Assembly: GCF_011303555.1 (NCBI RefSeq)
Contig: NZ_CP049868.1
Coordinates: forward strand, 1,612,001 to 1,676,000
Reading direction: 5' to 3'
Origin: Pedobacter sp. HDW13
Lineage (GTDB): Bacteria; Bacteroidota; Bacteroidia; Sphingobacteriales; Sphingobacteriaceae
DNA: 64,000 bases
The position numbers and the translations under genes were made by a program. The notes beneath the pieces were generated by a model. That model had not been told where the DNA came from. It saw nothing but the letters and a program-made list of their open reading frames with translations, and searched no databases. Shown piece by piece: positions 25,492-34,438 of the stretch (positions are counted from its first letter, which is position 1; every line of letters begins with the position of its first letter).

Positions 25492-26442
25492 ATGATGAAA
25501 ATTTACAGCACACTATTAATCATGGGCCTGGGCCTATCTTCAACAGTCTTTGCACAAGATTCGTTAGAAAAAGCATTGCAAATGCCAGCAACAAAAACCA
25601 GGGTGAGCGCAACTTTTAAATCGCCTAAGTTGATTAACATCCAAACCAACGAAACCATATTTAAAAACGAGCTCGATTTTAGGGTAGATCACCGCTTTGG
25701 TGATATTGCAGGTCAAAGCGGAGGTATTAAAAATTTCTTTGGATTGGATCAATCTACCGATATCCGCATTGGTTTTGAATATGGAATCAGCGACGACCTT
25801 TCTGTTGGCATTGCTAGGGCAAAAGGTGCCGGTCCGGCTACTCAGTTATATGAGGGCAATCTTAAATACAGATTGCTAAGACAAACCAACGATGAAAAAA
25901 TACCGGTAAGCATTACGCTTTTTGGTAGTACCACTGTATCGGCAGTAAAAGCCAGTACCGATCCTACTTCGGCTATTGCGTTCAGCGACTTTCAAGACCG
26001 GCTTGTCTACGTAGTGCAAGGTGTAATTGCGCGTAAGTTCAGTCCCAGTTTTTCGATGTTAATCATGCCGTCATATATACACCGGAATTTTACCGTTTTT
26101 GGAGATCAGAACGATCTATTAGCCATCTCGGTAGGTGGTCGTATTAAAATCACCAAACGCATGGCATTTGTAGCCGATTATACCTTACCGTTTAGAGATG
26201 ATACCAAAAAGGCTTACCTCGAAAATCTATGGGGCAACAAATATTACAATACACTGGGTGCAGGTTTAGAATTCGAAACCGGCGGGCATATTTTCCACCT
26301 CAATTTCACCAATGCAACGGCCATACAGGAATCGCAGTTTATAAGCGACACCAATACTTCATGGACCAAAGGCCAATATCGATGGGGCTTTAGTATTGCA
26401 CGCAGGTTCTCATTCGATAAGAAAAAAGAGAAAGCTCAGTAA
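25492..26442 (+). CDS. DUF5777-family outer membrane beta-barrel protein
   Basis: 316 aa with signal peptide (ends STVFAQ). The mature protein begins ATKTRVSATFKSPKLINIQT and alternates beta strands through to WGFSIARRFSF, matching the DUF5777 beta-barrel family. It nearly always sits with cytochrome, YceI and Rieske genes in Bacteroidota, as here. Function unknown; perhaps an outer-membrane part of a redox or lipid-handling system. Confidence 0.8.
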   Translation: MMKIYSTLLIMGLGLSSTVFAQDSLEKALQMPATKTRVSATFKSPKLINIQTNETIFKNELDFRVDHRFGDIAGQSGGIKNFFGLDQSTDIRIGFEYGISDDLSVGIARAKGAGPATQLYEGNLKYRLLRQTNDEKIPVSITLFGSTTVSAVKASTDPTSAIAFSDFQDRLVYVVQGVIARKFSPSFSMLIMPSYIHRNFTVFGDQNDLLAISVGGRIKITKRMAFVADYTLPFRDDTKKAYLENLWGNKYYNTLGAGLEFETGGHIFHLNFTNATAIQESQFISDTNTSWTKGQYRWGFSIARRFSFDKKKEKAQ

Positions 26443-26496
26443 TTTCAATACCACTGATAAACATTGTTAATCTAAAATAAACTAACTGAAAAAATT

Positions 26497-26949
26497 ATGG
26501 AACGTAACGAATTTATCAAATCTTTAGGCTTGGGTGTTGCTATGGTATGCACCGGAGCCTGCTTTTCTGCCTGTGGTAAAAAGAGCGATTCGCCCGAACC
26601 CAGCAAACCAAATGGTGGCGGGGTTCCTCCCGGGACAACAGCCAGTGTTGACCTAACTACACAGTTGCTCACCGTAGGCGCATCACTTGTGGTAAGCGGC
26701 ATCCTGTTTATCAGAACAGCAAGCGGAAATGCATCTACTTCATTTGTGGCTACGCAAGCGGCCTGCCCACACCAGGGCGGTGCATTGAGCTTTATTCAGG
26801 CCAGCAATTATATACAATGCGCTTTGCATAGTTCGAGATACACCACAACGGGAAGCATTTTAGCCCAACCCAACGATGGTGGTACTACAAGTGCATTAAA
26901 AGTTTATGCATTAACGGTTTCGGGCAATACGCTTAGCGCAACAGCTTAA
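26497..26949 (+). CDS. Rieske [2Fe-2S] lipoprotein
   Basis: 150 aa. The cluster ligands are CPHQGG (Cys, His) and CALHSS (Cys, His), spaced as in Rieske proteins. The N-terminus RNEFIKSLGLG resembles a twin-arginine signal with the second Arg replaced by Asn, and ends with SACGKK, a lipobox. A role in electron transfer with the neighbouring cytochrome is inferred. Last gene of the four-gene cluster; a REP-like hairpin follows. Confidence 0.88.
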   Translation: MERNEFIKSLGLGVAMVCTGACFSACGKKSDSPEPSKPNGGGVPPGTTASVDLTTQLLTVGASLVVSGILFIRTASGNASTSFVATQAACPHQGGALSFIQASNYIQCALHSSRYTTTGSILAQPNDGGTTSALKVYALTVSGNTLSATA

Positions 26950-26984
26950 AGGATTGTTAGTGTAACCGGAGATATAAGTTTGTC

Positions 26985-27046
26985 ATGTTGAGCCAATCGA
27001 AACGCTTTAATATACCATTAAGCTAATCTTTCGACAGGCTCAACAT
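26985..27046. repeat. REP-like palindrome between convergent genes
   Basis: Arms ATGTTGAGCC-AA-TCGAAA (26985-27002) and its reverse complement with two mismatches (27029-27046) around a 26-base loop, followed by TTTTTC. A half copy ATGTTGAGCC lies at 3827-3836. Probably acts as a terminator too. Confidence 0.6.
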
Positions 27047-27070
27047 AGCTTTTTCTTATATATTTTAGGG

Positions 27071-28213
27071 TTAAACAGATACATTCTGACCTTTAACATC
27101 AAAAGCATCGCGCAGGCCTATAGCCAGCACATTAAAGGCATAAACCGTAAACATAATGGCTAACCCCGGCAAAATGGCCAGGTACGCTGCATCCATAATA
27201 ATATAACCATAGTGCTCTTTAATCATACTACCCCAGCTTGGCATGGGGGGTTGCGCTCCAAAACCCAAAAAGCTTAAACCGGTTTCTAGTAATATTGCCG
27301 AGGCGAAATTAGATGAAGCGACGACCAAAATAGGACCGGCTATATTGGGTAATATATGTTTGATAATGATTTTGCTGGTACTAAAACCCAACGCCCTTGC
27401 AGCCTCTACAAACTCAACTTCTTTTAGCGCCATAACCTGCCCGCGTACTAATCGGGCAACATCTACCCAAGTGGATAAACCAACGGCGATAAAAATTTGC
27501 CAGAAACCTTTCCCCAGAGCAAAAGATATAGCAATAACCAGCAAAAGTGAAGGTAAAGACCACACCACATTCATAAACCAACTAATGGATGCATCAATGC
27601 GCCCGCCAAAATAGCCCGCTATAGCGCCCAAACTCACACCAATAAAAAGTGAGATGAGTACTGCCATTAAGCCCACTGATAGCGAAACGCGAATACCTAA
27701 AATTACCCGGCTTAGTAAATCGCGGCCATAAATATCCGTTCCTAAAATATAAGTCTTCTTGTAAATATTATTTTTTTCGAATAGAGATAGTGGTGTACCC
27801 ACTTTAGATGGTAAAATACAATCTGGGCATAAATCACTCAGCGCGTATTGGGTTACCTTTGCTTTTTCATCATCGCCGATATACTCCTCAACAAAAACGG
27901 TTTGCCCAGCTATTTTATACCCCGTAATTGGAATACTTTTAAAAGTTGGTGTTTGGCCAAACAGCATTCTTTCGAAAAAACTAACCTTTTCTACCTTTGG
28001 ATTTCTACCTGTAATGAGAAAAGTAAAGGAGCTTCCGGGTTGTTTTTTATTTAACTGTAAGGTTTGTACGTTCGCATCCGGAGAATCATCGGGCATAATC
28101 AAATAGCCCGAAATGCCCATCACCATCAGCAGTAAGATGAAAATCAGTCCGGCAAAGGCAAACTTATTCCGCTTAAACTTTAACCATACTTTTTTTGACG
28201 GGCTGTTATCCAT
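27071..28213 (-). CDS. ABC transporter permease (dipeptide/oligopeptide DppC/OppC type)
   Basis: 380 aa inner-membrane permease. N-terminal helix (FAFAGLIFILLLMVMGISGYL), then a long periplasmic insertion of about 110 residues with DLCPDCILPSKVG, and the permease core with five helices ending in the conserved EAARALGFSTSKIIIKHILPNI signature that docks the ATPase. HILGTDIYGRDLLSRVILG precedes the core, as in OppC. Partner subunits are not in the window. Its ATG overlaps the TAA of the glycosyltransferase gene (TAATG), which suggests coupling though functions look unrelated. Confidence 0.9.
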   Translation of the reverse strand: MDNSPSKKVWLKFKRNKFAFAGLIFILLLMVMGISGYLIMPDDSPDANVQTLQLNKKQPGSSFTFLITGRNPKVEKVSFFERMLFGQTPTFKSIPITGYKIAGQTVFVEEYIGDDEKAKVTQYALSDLCPDCILPSKVGTPLSLFEKNNIYKKTYILGTDIYGRDLLSRVILGIRVSLSVGLMAVLISLFIGVSLGAIAGYFGGRIDASISWFMNVVWSLPSLLLVIAISFALGKGFWQIFIAVGLSTWVDVARLVRGQVMALKEVEFVEAARALGFSTSKIIIKHILPNIAGPILVVASSNFASAILLETGLSFLGFGAQPPMPSWGSMIKEHYGYIIMDAAYLAILPGLAIMFTVYAFNVLAIGLRDAFDVKGQNVSV

Positions 28214-29379
28214 TATCTAACCATTCTGCCTTTCCAATTATATTTTCCGCTGTTTCCGGCAATGCCTATGTACACCATATATAAAATGTGTAACACATTT
28301 AACACCGGAATTAAAATGAGCAAACTCCGCCTTTTTGCAAAGCCTGTTACATCCCATAAAAATAAGCTTTCCAAAACCATTTTAACCAACAATTGATAAA
28401 ATGTGATGGTTAAAAAACCAGGGATAAACAATCCGGTAATAAAGTTTGAAAGTATGCTGAGGTTGAAAATCCAGATAAGTACGCCCAGCACAATAATTCC
28501 TTTATTTTTATACCGCGTACTTTTTGAAGCCCAACGTCGGCGCTGTTGAATAAAAGCGCTTAAATTTTCTTTGGCGTGCGTGTATACGATAGCATCCCTG
28601 TTTTTAAGGAAACCAATGCGATCGGGATATTTTGCGGCAATTTTGTGCAACAACAATTCATCGTCGCCCGAAGCCAAATCATCAATCCCCTGAAAACCGC
28701 CAACCTCATAAAAAGTTGTTTTCTCGTAAGCCAGGTTTGCACCATTACAGGTAGAAGGTTGTTTATTACCAATGGTTGATGCCCCCAAACCAATCAGATA
28801 TAAAAACTCAAGTGATTGCAACCTTTCAAAAAAGCTCTTTTCCTGGAAATAGGCCACCGGAGAGGAAATCATTTTATACTTTTTCTGCTCAAACAATTGT
28901 ACAATCGTTGCCAGCCAGTTTTCGCCCATTCTACAATCGGCATCGGTAGTTACAATTAAATCGCCGGCACAGGTACCTATTGCCGTTTGTATGGCTTTCT
29001 TTTTATATGAATTTAAGGCCCTATCCTCGTTAAGTTTAATCAGCCTTACATTTTTGCCGGCATAACTCAGTACAATTTCTGTAGTACGGTCGGTAGAATG
29101 ATCGTCGATGATGATAATTTCGGTTAACACCTTTGGATATGTCTGGGCAATCAAATCATCGATCGTTTTGTTAATATTAGCTTCCTCATCACGAGCAGCT
29201 ACAATAATCGAAACCTTGGTTTGTGGATCCGACTTTTCGGGAATAAAATAAGTTAAATTATGCCACCCCCTGATAAAACTAAGCACCAGAAAAGCATAAA
29301 TGAGCGTTAATGCAGCGGATAATAGACTAATTAGATTTAAGATTTCCAAAAAAGTTGAGTTTAAAAACGAAATAAGCAC
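28213..29379 (-). CDS. Glycosyltransferase family 2, membrane-bound
   Basis: 388 aa. VSIIVAARDEEANINKTIDDL, IIIDDHSTDRT (nucleotide-sugar Asp), TTDADCRMGENW (DxD-like metal site) and QQRRRWASK (QxxRW) identify an inverting GT2; hydrophobic stretches at both ends anchor it. No ATG start: GTG 29379 or TTG 29349 would serve; GTG makes a 53-base overlap with the flippase gene. Sugar not readable. With the flippase it may make or export a surface glycolipid. Confidence 0.88.
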   Translation of the reverse strand: MLISFLNSTFLEILNLISLLSAALTLIYAFLVLSFIRGWHNLTYFIPEKSDPQTKVSIIVAARDEEANINKTIDDLIAQTYPKVLTEIIIIDDHSTDRTTEIVLSYAGKNVRLIKLNEDRALNSYKKKAIQTAIGTCAGDLIVTTDADCRMGENWLATIVQLFEQKKYKMISSPVAYFQEKSFFERLQSLEFLYLIGLGASTIGNKQPSTCNGANLAYEKTTFYEVGGFQGIDDLASGDDELLLHKIAAKYPDRIGFLKNRDAIVYTHAKENLSAFIQQRRRWASKSTRYKNKGIIVLGVLIWIFNLSILSNFITGLFIPGFLTITFYQLLVKMVLESLFLWDVTGFAKRRSLLILIPVLNVLHILYMVYIGIAGNSGKYNWKGRMVR

Positions 29380-30325
29380 CTAATATAGCAGGAATTATAA
29401 TATTTATGAGCCAGATACTTGCTGTACATGCAATAACAGCAACATGCTGATCGCTTACATGCTTAAACAATTCGACAGCGGTAACACTTCTGACGCCTAC
29501 ATCGAACAAATCTAACGAAGGTAAAGCCGATTGGACCAGGAACAACAAGCAAGTCATCATTACAATATCGGCATAATGCAAACCGGGTATTAACCAGATA
29601 AACAAAATAAAATATTGCGAACTGAAAACCAGATACCGGGCCATGCAATAACCAATAATACGTAACAGTTCTTTTCTGCGGTACCGGCCTAAAATACTGT
29701 AAAACTTTTTGTATTTGCGGGTAAACTTAAAGGATAGCAGGATACCATTTAACCATTTGATATTGAAATAGAAAACAATAAAAAACAGACAGAAGAATAC
29801 GGCAAGAAAAACCACAGCAATAAACAGTATACGATCGATCGGAATAAAGCGGTAGATGAAAAAACAGGCAGCAATTGCCCCAAAAACATTGGTTAGTACC
29901 AGCTGCCCTATGCTGCCAACGCTCATGGCTACCACGCCTACAATCCGCCTTTTAGGTGAAAGGAAGAACACCCTGCCTCCATATTCACCCAAACGGTTTG
30001 GGGTAAAAATAGCCATTGTTAAACCACAAAAAACAGATTCAATGGCGCGGTAAAAACTTATGGCTTCGATGTGGCTCATTAAGTATTTCCACTTTGCCGC
30101 CTCCAGCAGCCAGTTTACAAACATCAGGAGCACTACCAGTCCAATTACTGCAGTAATCTCGAGCTGATCGATATCTTTTAGCAGGGTACCGAAATCGCTC
30201 AGGTTTTTATTGGCAACAAGCTTGTGGTAAATAAACCAAAAGGCAAACAGCACAATGGCCGCTTTAATAAGCAGTGATAATATTTTTTTGTGCTTGCCTG
30301 TCAAACTTGTCTTTTTAGATTGCAA
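29327..30325 (-). CDS. Flippase-like membrane protein (LPG synthase TM/YbhN family)
   Basis: 332 aa with about eight helices and the family residues GLTMAIFTPNRLGEYGGRV and VQSALPSLDLFDVGVRS, typical of the lysylphosphatidylglycerol synthase TM region/UPF0104 family of lipid flippases and their relatives. The synthetase domain is absent. The start is TTG 30325; ruvC starts 2 bases away on the other strand. Overlaps the GT2 gene by 53 bases, a sign of tight co-expression. Confidence 0.8.
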   Translation of the reverse strand: MQSKKTSLTGKHKKILSLLIKAAIVLFAFWFIYHKLVANKNLSDFGTLLKDIDQLEITAVIGLVVLLMFVNWLLEAAKWKYLMSHIEAISFYRAIESVFCGLTMAIFTPNRLGEYGGRVFFLSPKRRIVGVVAMSVGSIGQLVLTNVFGAIAACFFIYRFIPIDRILFIAVVFLAVFFCLFFIVFYFNIKWLNGILLSFKFTRKYKKFYSILGRYRRKELLRIIGYCMARYLVFSSQYFILFIWLIPGLHYADIVMMTCLLFLVQSALPSLDLFDVGVRSVTAVELFKHVSDQHVAVIACTASIWLINIIIPAILGAYFVFKLNFFGNLKSN

Positions 30326-30327
30326 AT

Positions 30328-30942
30328 ATGCTTAATATTGCTGTAATGTTGAACGAAAAAAAGGAACGGATTATTATGGGCATCGACCCGGGCACTGCGG
30401 TGATGGGCTATGGTGTTATTTTAGAAAAGGGAAATAAAACAGAGCTGATTAGTTTGGGGGTGGTAAAAATGACCCATCTCGACGATCCTTTTCTTAAACT
30501 TCAACGCATTTTCGAAAAAACCGTTGTTTTAATTGATCAGTATAAACCAGATGTACTTGCAATTGAGGCGCCTTTTTATGGCAAGAATATCCAGGTATTG
30601 CTAAAATTGGGCCGTGCACAGGGAACTGCTATTGCTGCTGCCTTATCCAGAAATATATCGGTAACAGAATATTCGCCCAGAAAGATCAAACAATCGATTA
30701 CGGGCAGCGGAAACGCTACCAAAGAGCAGGTTGCCGCCATGCTACAAAGGTTATTAAATTTTAAAGAAACGCCCGAATTTTTAGATGCGACAGATGGTTT
30801 AGCCGTCGCCGTTTGCCATTCATTTCAAAAAATTACCACTGGTGGCAAATCTAAAACTTACTCAGGCTGGGAATCTTTTGTAAGTGACAACAAAACCAAG
30901 GTTACAGGAATAAAAAAGGCTACAGGCAAGCTTAAAGGTTAG
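30328..30942 (+). CDS. ruvC: Crossover junction endodeoxyribonuclease RuvC
   Basis: Holliday-junction resolvase. GIDPGTAVMGYG supplies the first catalytic Asp, AIEAPFYGKN the Glu, and FLDATDGLAVAVCH the last Asp pair. ATG 30328 gives 204 aa; ATG 30346 gives the more usual 198 and leaves room from the divergent flippase start at 30325. A basic tail follows the catalytic domain. Cytosolic, single gene, ends at a convergent hairpin. Confidence 0.96.
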   Translation: MLNIAVMLNEKKERIIMGIDPGTAVMGYGVILEKGNKTELISLGVVKMTHLDDPFLKLQRIFEKTVVLIDQYKPDVLAIEAPFYGKNIQVLLKLGRAQGTAIAAALSRNISVTEYSPRKIKQSITGSGNATKEQVAAMLQRLLNFKETPEFLDATDGLAVAVCHSFQKITTGGKSKTYSGWESFVSDNKTKVTGIKKATGKLKG

Positions 30943-30998
30943 TTTAAATAGTCTGTGCAGACACAAACAATTAGGCACCTACGCCAAAGATAAATTAA

Positions 30999-31025
30999 AA
31001 TGGTTCGTGCAGTACACGAACCATT
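30999..31025. terminator. Hairpin between convergent ruvC and DUF4349 genes
   Basis: AATGGTTCGTG, 5-base loop, CACGAACCATT: perfect 11-bp stem. T-run after it is weak (TTTAATTT on the reverse strand), so likely a bidirectional terminator or an RNA stabiliser. Confidence 0.55.
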
Positions 31026-31048
31026 AGAGAACGACTTATAAATAACAG

Positions 31049-31945
31049 TTATTGTCTGGCCCGATCTATCAGGTTCTTAGTAGCTAAATCAGTTGCAAGC
31101 TTATTTTTTTTAATCAGGTACCTAGCTACAAAAAATACAGCAACACCAACCAGTATTAACATCCATAAATTAGAAAGGGCAAGGATAATTTCTTTAAAAA
31201 TAGTCCAACCGTTTACCAGGCCTAGCCAAAAACGATCTGCGAAACCCGGTTTATAGTCGTACACATTATCATTTGCTACAATCATGGTTTTAACCGTATT
31301 ATCCTGATAAAAATTGAGTGTAATGGTACTGTATTTTACGCGGTTATCAATCAGCAGATTTTCAATTTTCCGGTCAACATAATCATCTTTGATAAAAAGC
31401 GACGTTTCTACATTCGGGCTCTTTTTAGTCGCCATTTTATTAATGCGCTCAACAGCTTCTACCCTGTTGTTGGCTTTGAGTTTATTGGCCAGGTAAGCAA
31501 TACTCTGGTCGTCCATTTTCATCGATTGGTTATCGACAAATACCGCCATTTTAGCAATGGCATTGGTAAAATCGTCGAGCCTTTCTGATGGCACTTTGGC
31601 TACAAGGTAACCCTCGGTACGGTATGAAGTAATTTCTTTAAGCGAATCGATCGATTGTTTAACCTTCTGGCTTTCCTGGATAACGCTCTGAATAGAGAAC
31701 TCCGCTACAGTGCCTCCCTGTGCTTTGACGGTTTGACTCAGTTTTTCTTTGGTATTCTGCACATCTTTAACGCGGAACCGCATATCGGCAGTTTTAATGA
31801 TTTTGGGAGCAACTGTACTGGTGCTATCTGCACTTTCTCCGCTACTAATTTCCTCAGTCGAGGCTACTGATCCATATTTTTTTTCAGCACTCTGGCAGCC
31901 GAACAAACATGCAGCTACGGCCATAGCAATAATAATCCTTTTCAT
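31049..31945 (-). CDS. DUF4349 domain-containing lipoprotein
   Basis: 298 aa. Lipoprotein signal (MAVAACLFGC then QSAEKK), then APKIIKTADMRFRVKDVQNTKEKLSQTVKAQGG, a coiled-coil-prone middle (TEGYLVAKVPSERLDDFTNAI) and a single C-terminal membrane helix (LALSNLWMLILVGVAVFFVARYLI). This is the DUF4349 pattern; role unknown, envelope location. Monocistronic. Confidence 0.82.
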   Translation of the reverse strand: MKRIIIAMAVAACLFGCQSAEKKYGSVASTEEISSGESADSTSTVAPKIIKTADMRFRVKDVQNTKEKLSQTVKAQGGTVAEFSIQSVIQESQKVKQSIDSLKEITSYRTEGYLVAKVPSERLDDFTNAIAKMAVFVDNQSMKMDDQSIAYLANKLKANNRVEAVERINKMATKKSPNVETSLFIKDDYVDRKIENLLIDNRVKYSTITLNFYQDNTVKTMIVANDNVYDYKPGFADRFWLGLVNGWTIFKEIILALSNLWMLILVGVAVFFVARYLIKKNKLATDLATKNLIDRARQ

Positions 31946-32183
31946 GATTTAGTGGTTCTAATGGGTTAATCATTTGTGTGAAATTATCTTCTCTGGCCAG
32001 TGAAGTTGCGGCATCTTTTATTTTTATACCGCGTTTTCCCTTTATACCAAAATTGCTTTAAGGTAACCCAGAATAATTGGGAGTTGGGTTCCCGGAGTTT
32101 CTCGCTAACGCCAAAAATTAACCTATTTGCTACTTTGAGGCCTGATTTAATTTAAAAATATTTTTTCTGAAAAGGATAAAAGC

Positions 32184-32217
32184 AAAAAAGCCTGTCATGA
32201 ATGAACAAGACAGGCTT
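32184..32217 (-). terminator. Intrinsic terminator of the 72-aa membrane protein gene
   Basis: AAGCCTGTC / GACAGGCTT stem, 12-base loop, followed by TTTTTGC on the reverse strand. Confidence 0.88.
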
Positions 32218-32239
32218 TATTATTTAGAGAGAAAATATG

Positions 32240-32458
32240 TTATGCATCTAAAATTTTGAATACACCTTTAATGGCGATAATTGCACCGATAAACAAAACG
32301 ATCCAAGAAGCCAATGATACTTGCCATGAATCGTAAGCGAAACGCGCATAAGTACCCACCATGCAAACCAGTACACCAAAAATCATTAATTTATAAATTC
32401 CTGGCTGGTTAGCCGTTTGCATACTTTCTGTATTGTGCTTTAATTCGTTGTTCTCCAT
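32240..32458 (-). CDS. Small two-helix membrane protein
   Basis: 72 aa: polar N-terminus then helices KLMIFGVLVCMVGTYARFAY and SLASWIVLFIGAIIAIKGVF. No recognised family. Has its own -7 box (TACTTTTG on the reverse strand at 32481-32488) and terminator, which supports it as a real gene. Confidence 0.6.
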   Translation of the reverse strand: MENNELKHNTESMQTANQPGIYKLMIFGVLVCMVGTYARFAYDSWQVSLASWIVLFIGAIIAIKGVFKILDA

Positions 32459-32480
32459 AATGTTTATTTTTATGATGCAG

Positions 32481-32488
32481 CAAAAGTA
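32481..32488 (-). promoter_or_regulatory. Candidate -7 box for the 72-aa membrane protein
   Basis: Reverse strand TACTTTTG, 22 bases before ATG 32458. Confidence 0.4.
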
Positions 32489-32516
32489 ATACTTATTGCT
32501 GAATAATTATATAAAC

Positions 32517-33281
32517 TTAGTAACTTTTTAATCGTTCTAAACGTTGTTTGGCTTTATCCTTGTCTGATAGGTTTTCACCCTGATACAAAGGCTTTTCCCA
32601 ATCTCCATACATAGGGTTTGGTAATACTATAAATTTAACACCAAAAAGCTGCTGGTTTAAGTTCACTTGTTCGTTTGTATATTTATTTTCGCGGTAAAAA
32701 ACATTCGAAAAATCGCTCAGATTATCGCCACAGAGCATTAAAATGTTATGCGTTTCTGCTATTTTTTGTCTTCGGGGCTCTTTGTTAGAAGTGCCTTTCG
32801 AAACCAGCAAATGTGTATCATCAGCATATGGAAAACCAAATTTCTGCAGATTTTTCAAAGTTGCACCATAATCCTTTTCATCGCGGTTGCTTACATAAAA
32901 AGTTTCGATGTTTTTGCTTTCAGCAAACTTTAAAAAAGCCAGTGCCCCCGGAACAGTATCGGCCTGTGCTAAATTGGTCCACTCAGTCCAATCGGTTGGC
33001 GCATAACTTAAACCCTTTTTAATTTCATGCCCCTGAAAAGCTGAATTATCCAGCACCGTTTCATCAATATCCACAATTACGCAATTGGGTTTGATGCTCG
33101 TATCTGCCCATACAGCCTCTTTTAGCGATAAATGTGCAAAATTGTAGGCCTGAAAGCATAAAGCTCGGTATTCGCCCGATGTTTGTTGCCATAGCACGGC
33201 ATTGGTATAATCACGCGCAGGATTTTGGGCAGCAGCCATAAATGGGATGAGCGATAAGATAATCAGTATTTGTTTTTTCAT
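32517..33281 (-). CDS. Secreted 5'-nucleotidase/acid phosphatase, lipoprotein e(P4) family (HAD class C)
   Basis: 254 aa with signal peptide (ending MAAAQ). VIVDIDETVLDNSAFQG is the HAD nucleophile motif DxDET; YVSNRDEKD and LLCGDNLSDFS are later HAD motifs. Such enzymes dephosphorylate nucleotides in the periplasm for salvage. No lipobox Cys is seen, unlike classical e(P4). Single gene. Confidence 0.93.
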   Translation of the reverse strand: MKKQILIILSLIPFMAAAQNPARDYTNAVLWQQTSGEYRALCFQAYNFAHLSLKEAVWADTSIKPNCVIVDIDETVLDNSAFQGHEIKKGLSYAPTDWTEWTNLAQADTVPGALAFLKFAESKNIETFYVSNRDEKDYGATLKNLQKFGFPYADDTHLLVSKGTSNKEPRRQKIAETHNILMLCGDNLSDFSNVFYRENKYTNEQVNLNQQLFGVKFIVLPNPMYGDWEKPLYQGENLSDKDKAKQRLERLKSY

Positions 33282-33424
33282 ACTATAATATTATAATATA
33301 AAGATAATAAACTCTAATAATGAAGTATTCAATTAAATCATATGTCGTAGTAATTCTTTTTTTTAATTTTTTAGTTCTATAAATTATTTATTTTTAGCAG
33401 TATGCTAACAAAATCTGATTTATC

Positions 33425-34132
33425 ATGAATTATAAAAAGCTCTCGGTCATTGCCATTATCTTATTTTTCTTTGTTGCTTGTAAAAAAGAATCGCCAATTA
33501 AAGAATCAATAGATGAAAAAAATAATTCCTTAGAATTACTTGGAGATTCTATTTCCTACATAATCGAAGGTCAAAAAATTATTCTGAATGATAAAGCGGT
33601 TAGAAGCATGCTAAATGCAAAAGCGAATAGGAAATTAGACTCTGTTGTTAATTATGTTGAGTATTCCTCTGGAGATCAGGATGCAGTAATGTTCGGGCGA
33701 ACATTTAAATTCTCTGGCGGTAAAAATGGGATAACAATCATGTTCTTAAAAAGATATACAAAAAATGAAACTAATAATGCATTTTTTGTTCCGCTAAACA
33801 AACTTGACTTGTTCTCGATCGGAGAACATAGATATGCTATAGATTTTTCAAAAACAAATACCCAGAATGGCATTGCCATAGAATTGAGTGGAAATTATTA
33901 TGGATTCCAAACATTTTCATATAGTAGTCTTTTATATTTTGCTCCACTTAAGGCAGAACTACAAAGCCAGTCAAAATTTGAAATTACAAATTTCCAAATG
34001 CTTAAATCAGGCAAATACCTACTTGAAGCTAAGTTCAACGCCTCTGTTTACCATGGAGACGGTAGTAACATTAAAAAAATTGAGAATGGTTATTTAAGAT
34101 TGAGATTAGATACAGAATCCTTATACTTCTAA
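33425..34132 (+). CDS. Hypothetical lipoprotein, AT-rich
   Basis: 235 aa. Lipoprotein signal (LSVIAIILFFFVAC then KKESP). Beta-rich body with no known motif. The gene and its flanks are more AT-rich than the neighbours, with many AAA and ATT codons, which may mark recent acquisition. Followed by a terminator. Confidence 0.6.
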   Translation: MNYKKLSVIAIILFFFVACKKESPIKESIDEKNNSLELLGDSISYIIEGQKIILNDKAVRSMLNAKANRKLDSVVNYVEYSSGDQDAVMFGRTFKFSGGKNGITIMFLKRYTKNETNNAFFVPLNKLDLFSIGEHRYAIDFSKTNTQNGIAIELSGNYYGFQTFSYSSLLYFAPLKAELQSQSKFEITNFQMLKSGKYLLEAKFNASVYHGDGSNIKKIENGYLRLRLDTESLYF

Positions 34133-34177
34133 TATTTTAAGCCTGTTAGCTAATTAAATCATTTAGCATAGAATACA

Positions 34178-34212
34178 AAGCCCATTTCTTAACAGGAATG
34201 GGCTTCATTTTT
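34178..34212 (+). terminator. Intrinsic terminator after the AT-rich lipoprotein gene
   Basis: AAGCCCATT / AATGGGCTT stem with 10-base loop, followed by CATTTTT. Confidence 0.75.
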
Positions 34213-34350
34213 AGCATGTTTAAGTACGCATTGTTTTGCTTTAACGAATAAAGTAAGTTTTATCTGACGCCATTTGTAAGAAAATAATAAATGCTTCGCT
34301 AAATGGCCTTTCAGGGCATAATAATGCTGACTTACAAAATTATGGCCAAC

Positions 34351-34383
34351 AAAAAAACCCATCTCAATTAAGAAATGGGTTTT
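34351..34383 (-). terminator. Terminator of the atp operon
   Basis: AACCCAT / ATGGGTT hairpin with TTTTTTTG on the reverse strand, 55 bases after atpG. Confidence 0.85.
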
Positions 34384-34438
34384 ATATTTTTTGCTTGTTC
34401 AGGCTCCAAACTAAGGACGCTGAACTTCAAACTTAATG

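Noticed and set aside
30999..31025. Riboswitch or small RNA at the ruvC end
   Set aside because: A simple 11-bp hairpin between convergent genes, better explained as a terminator.
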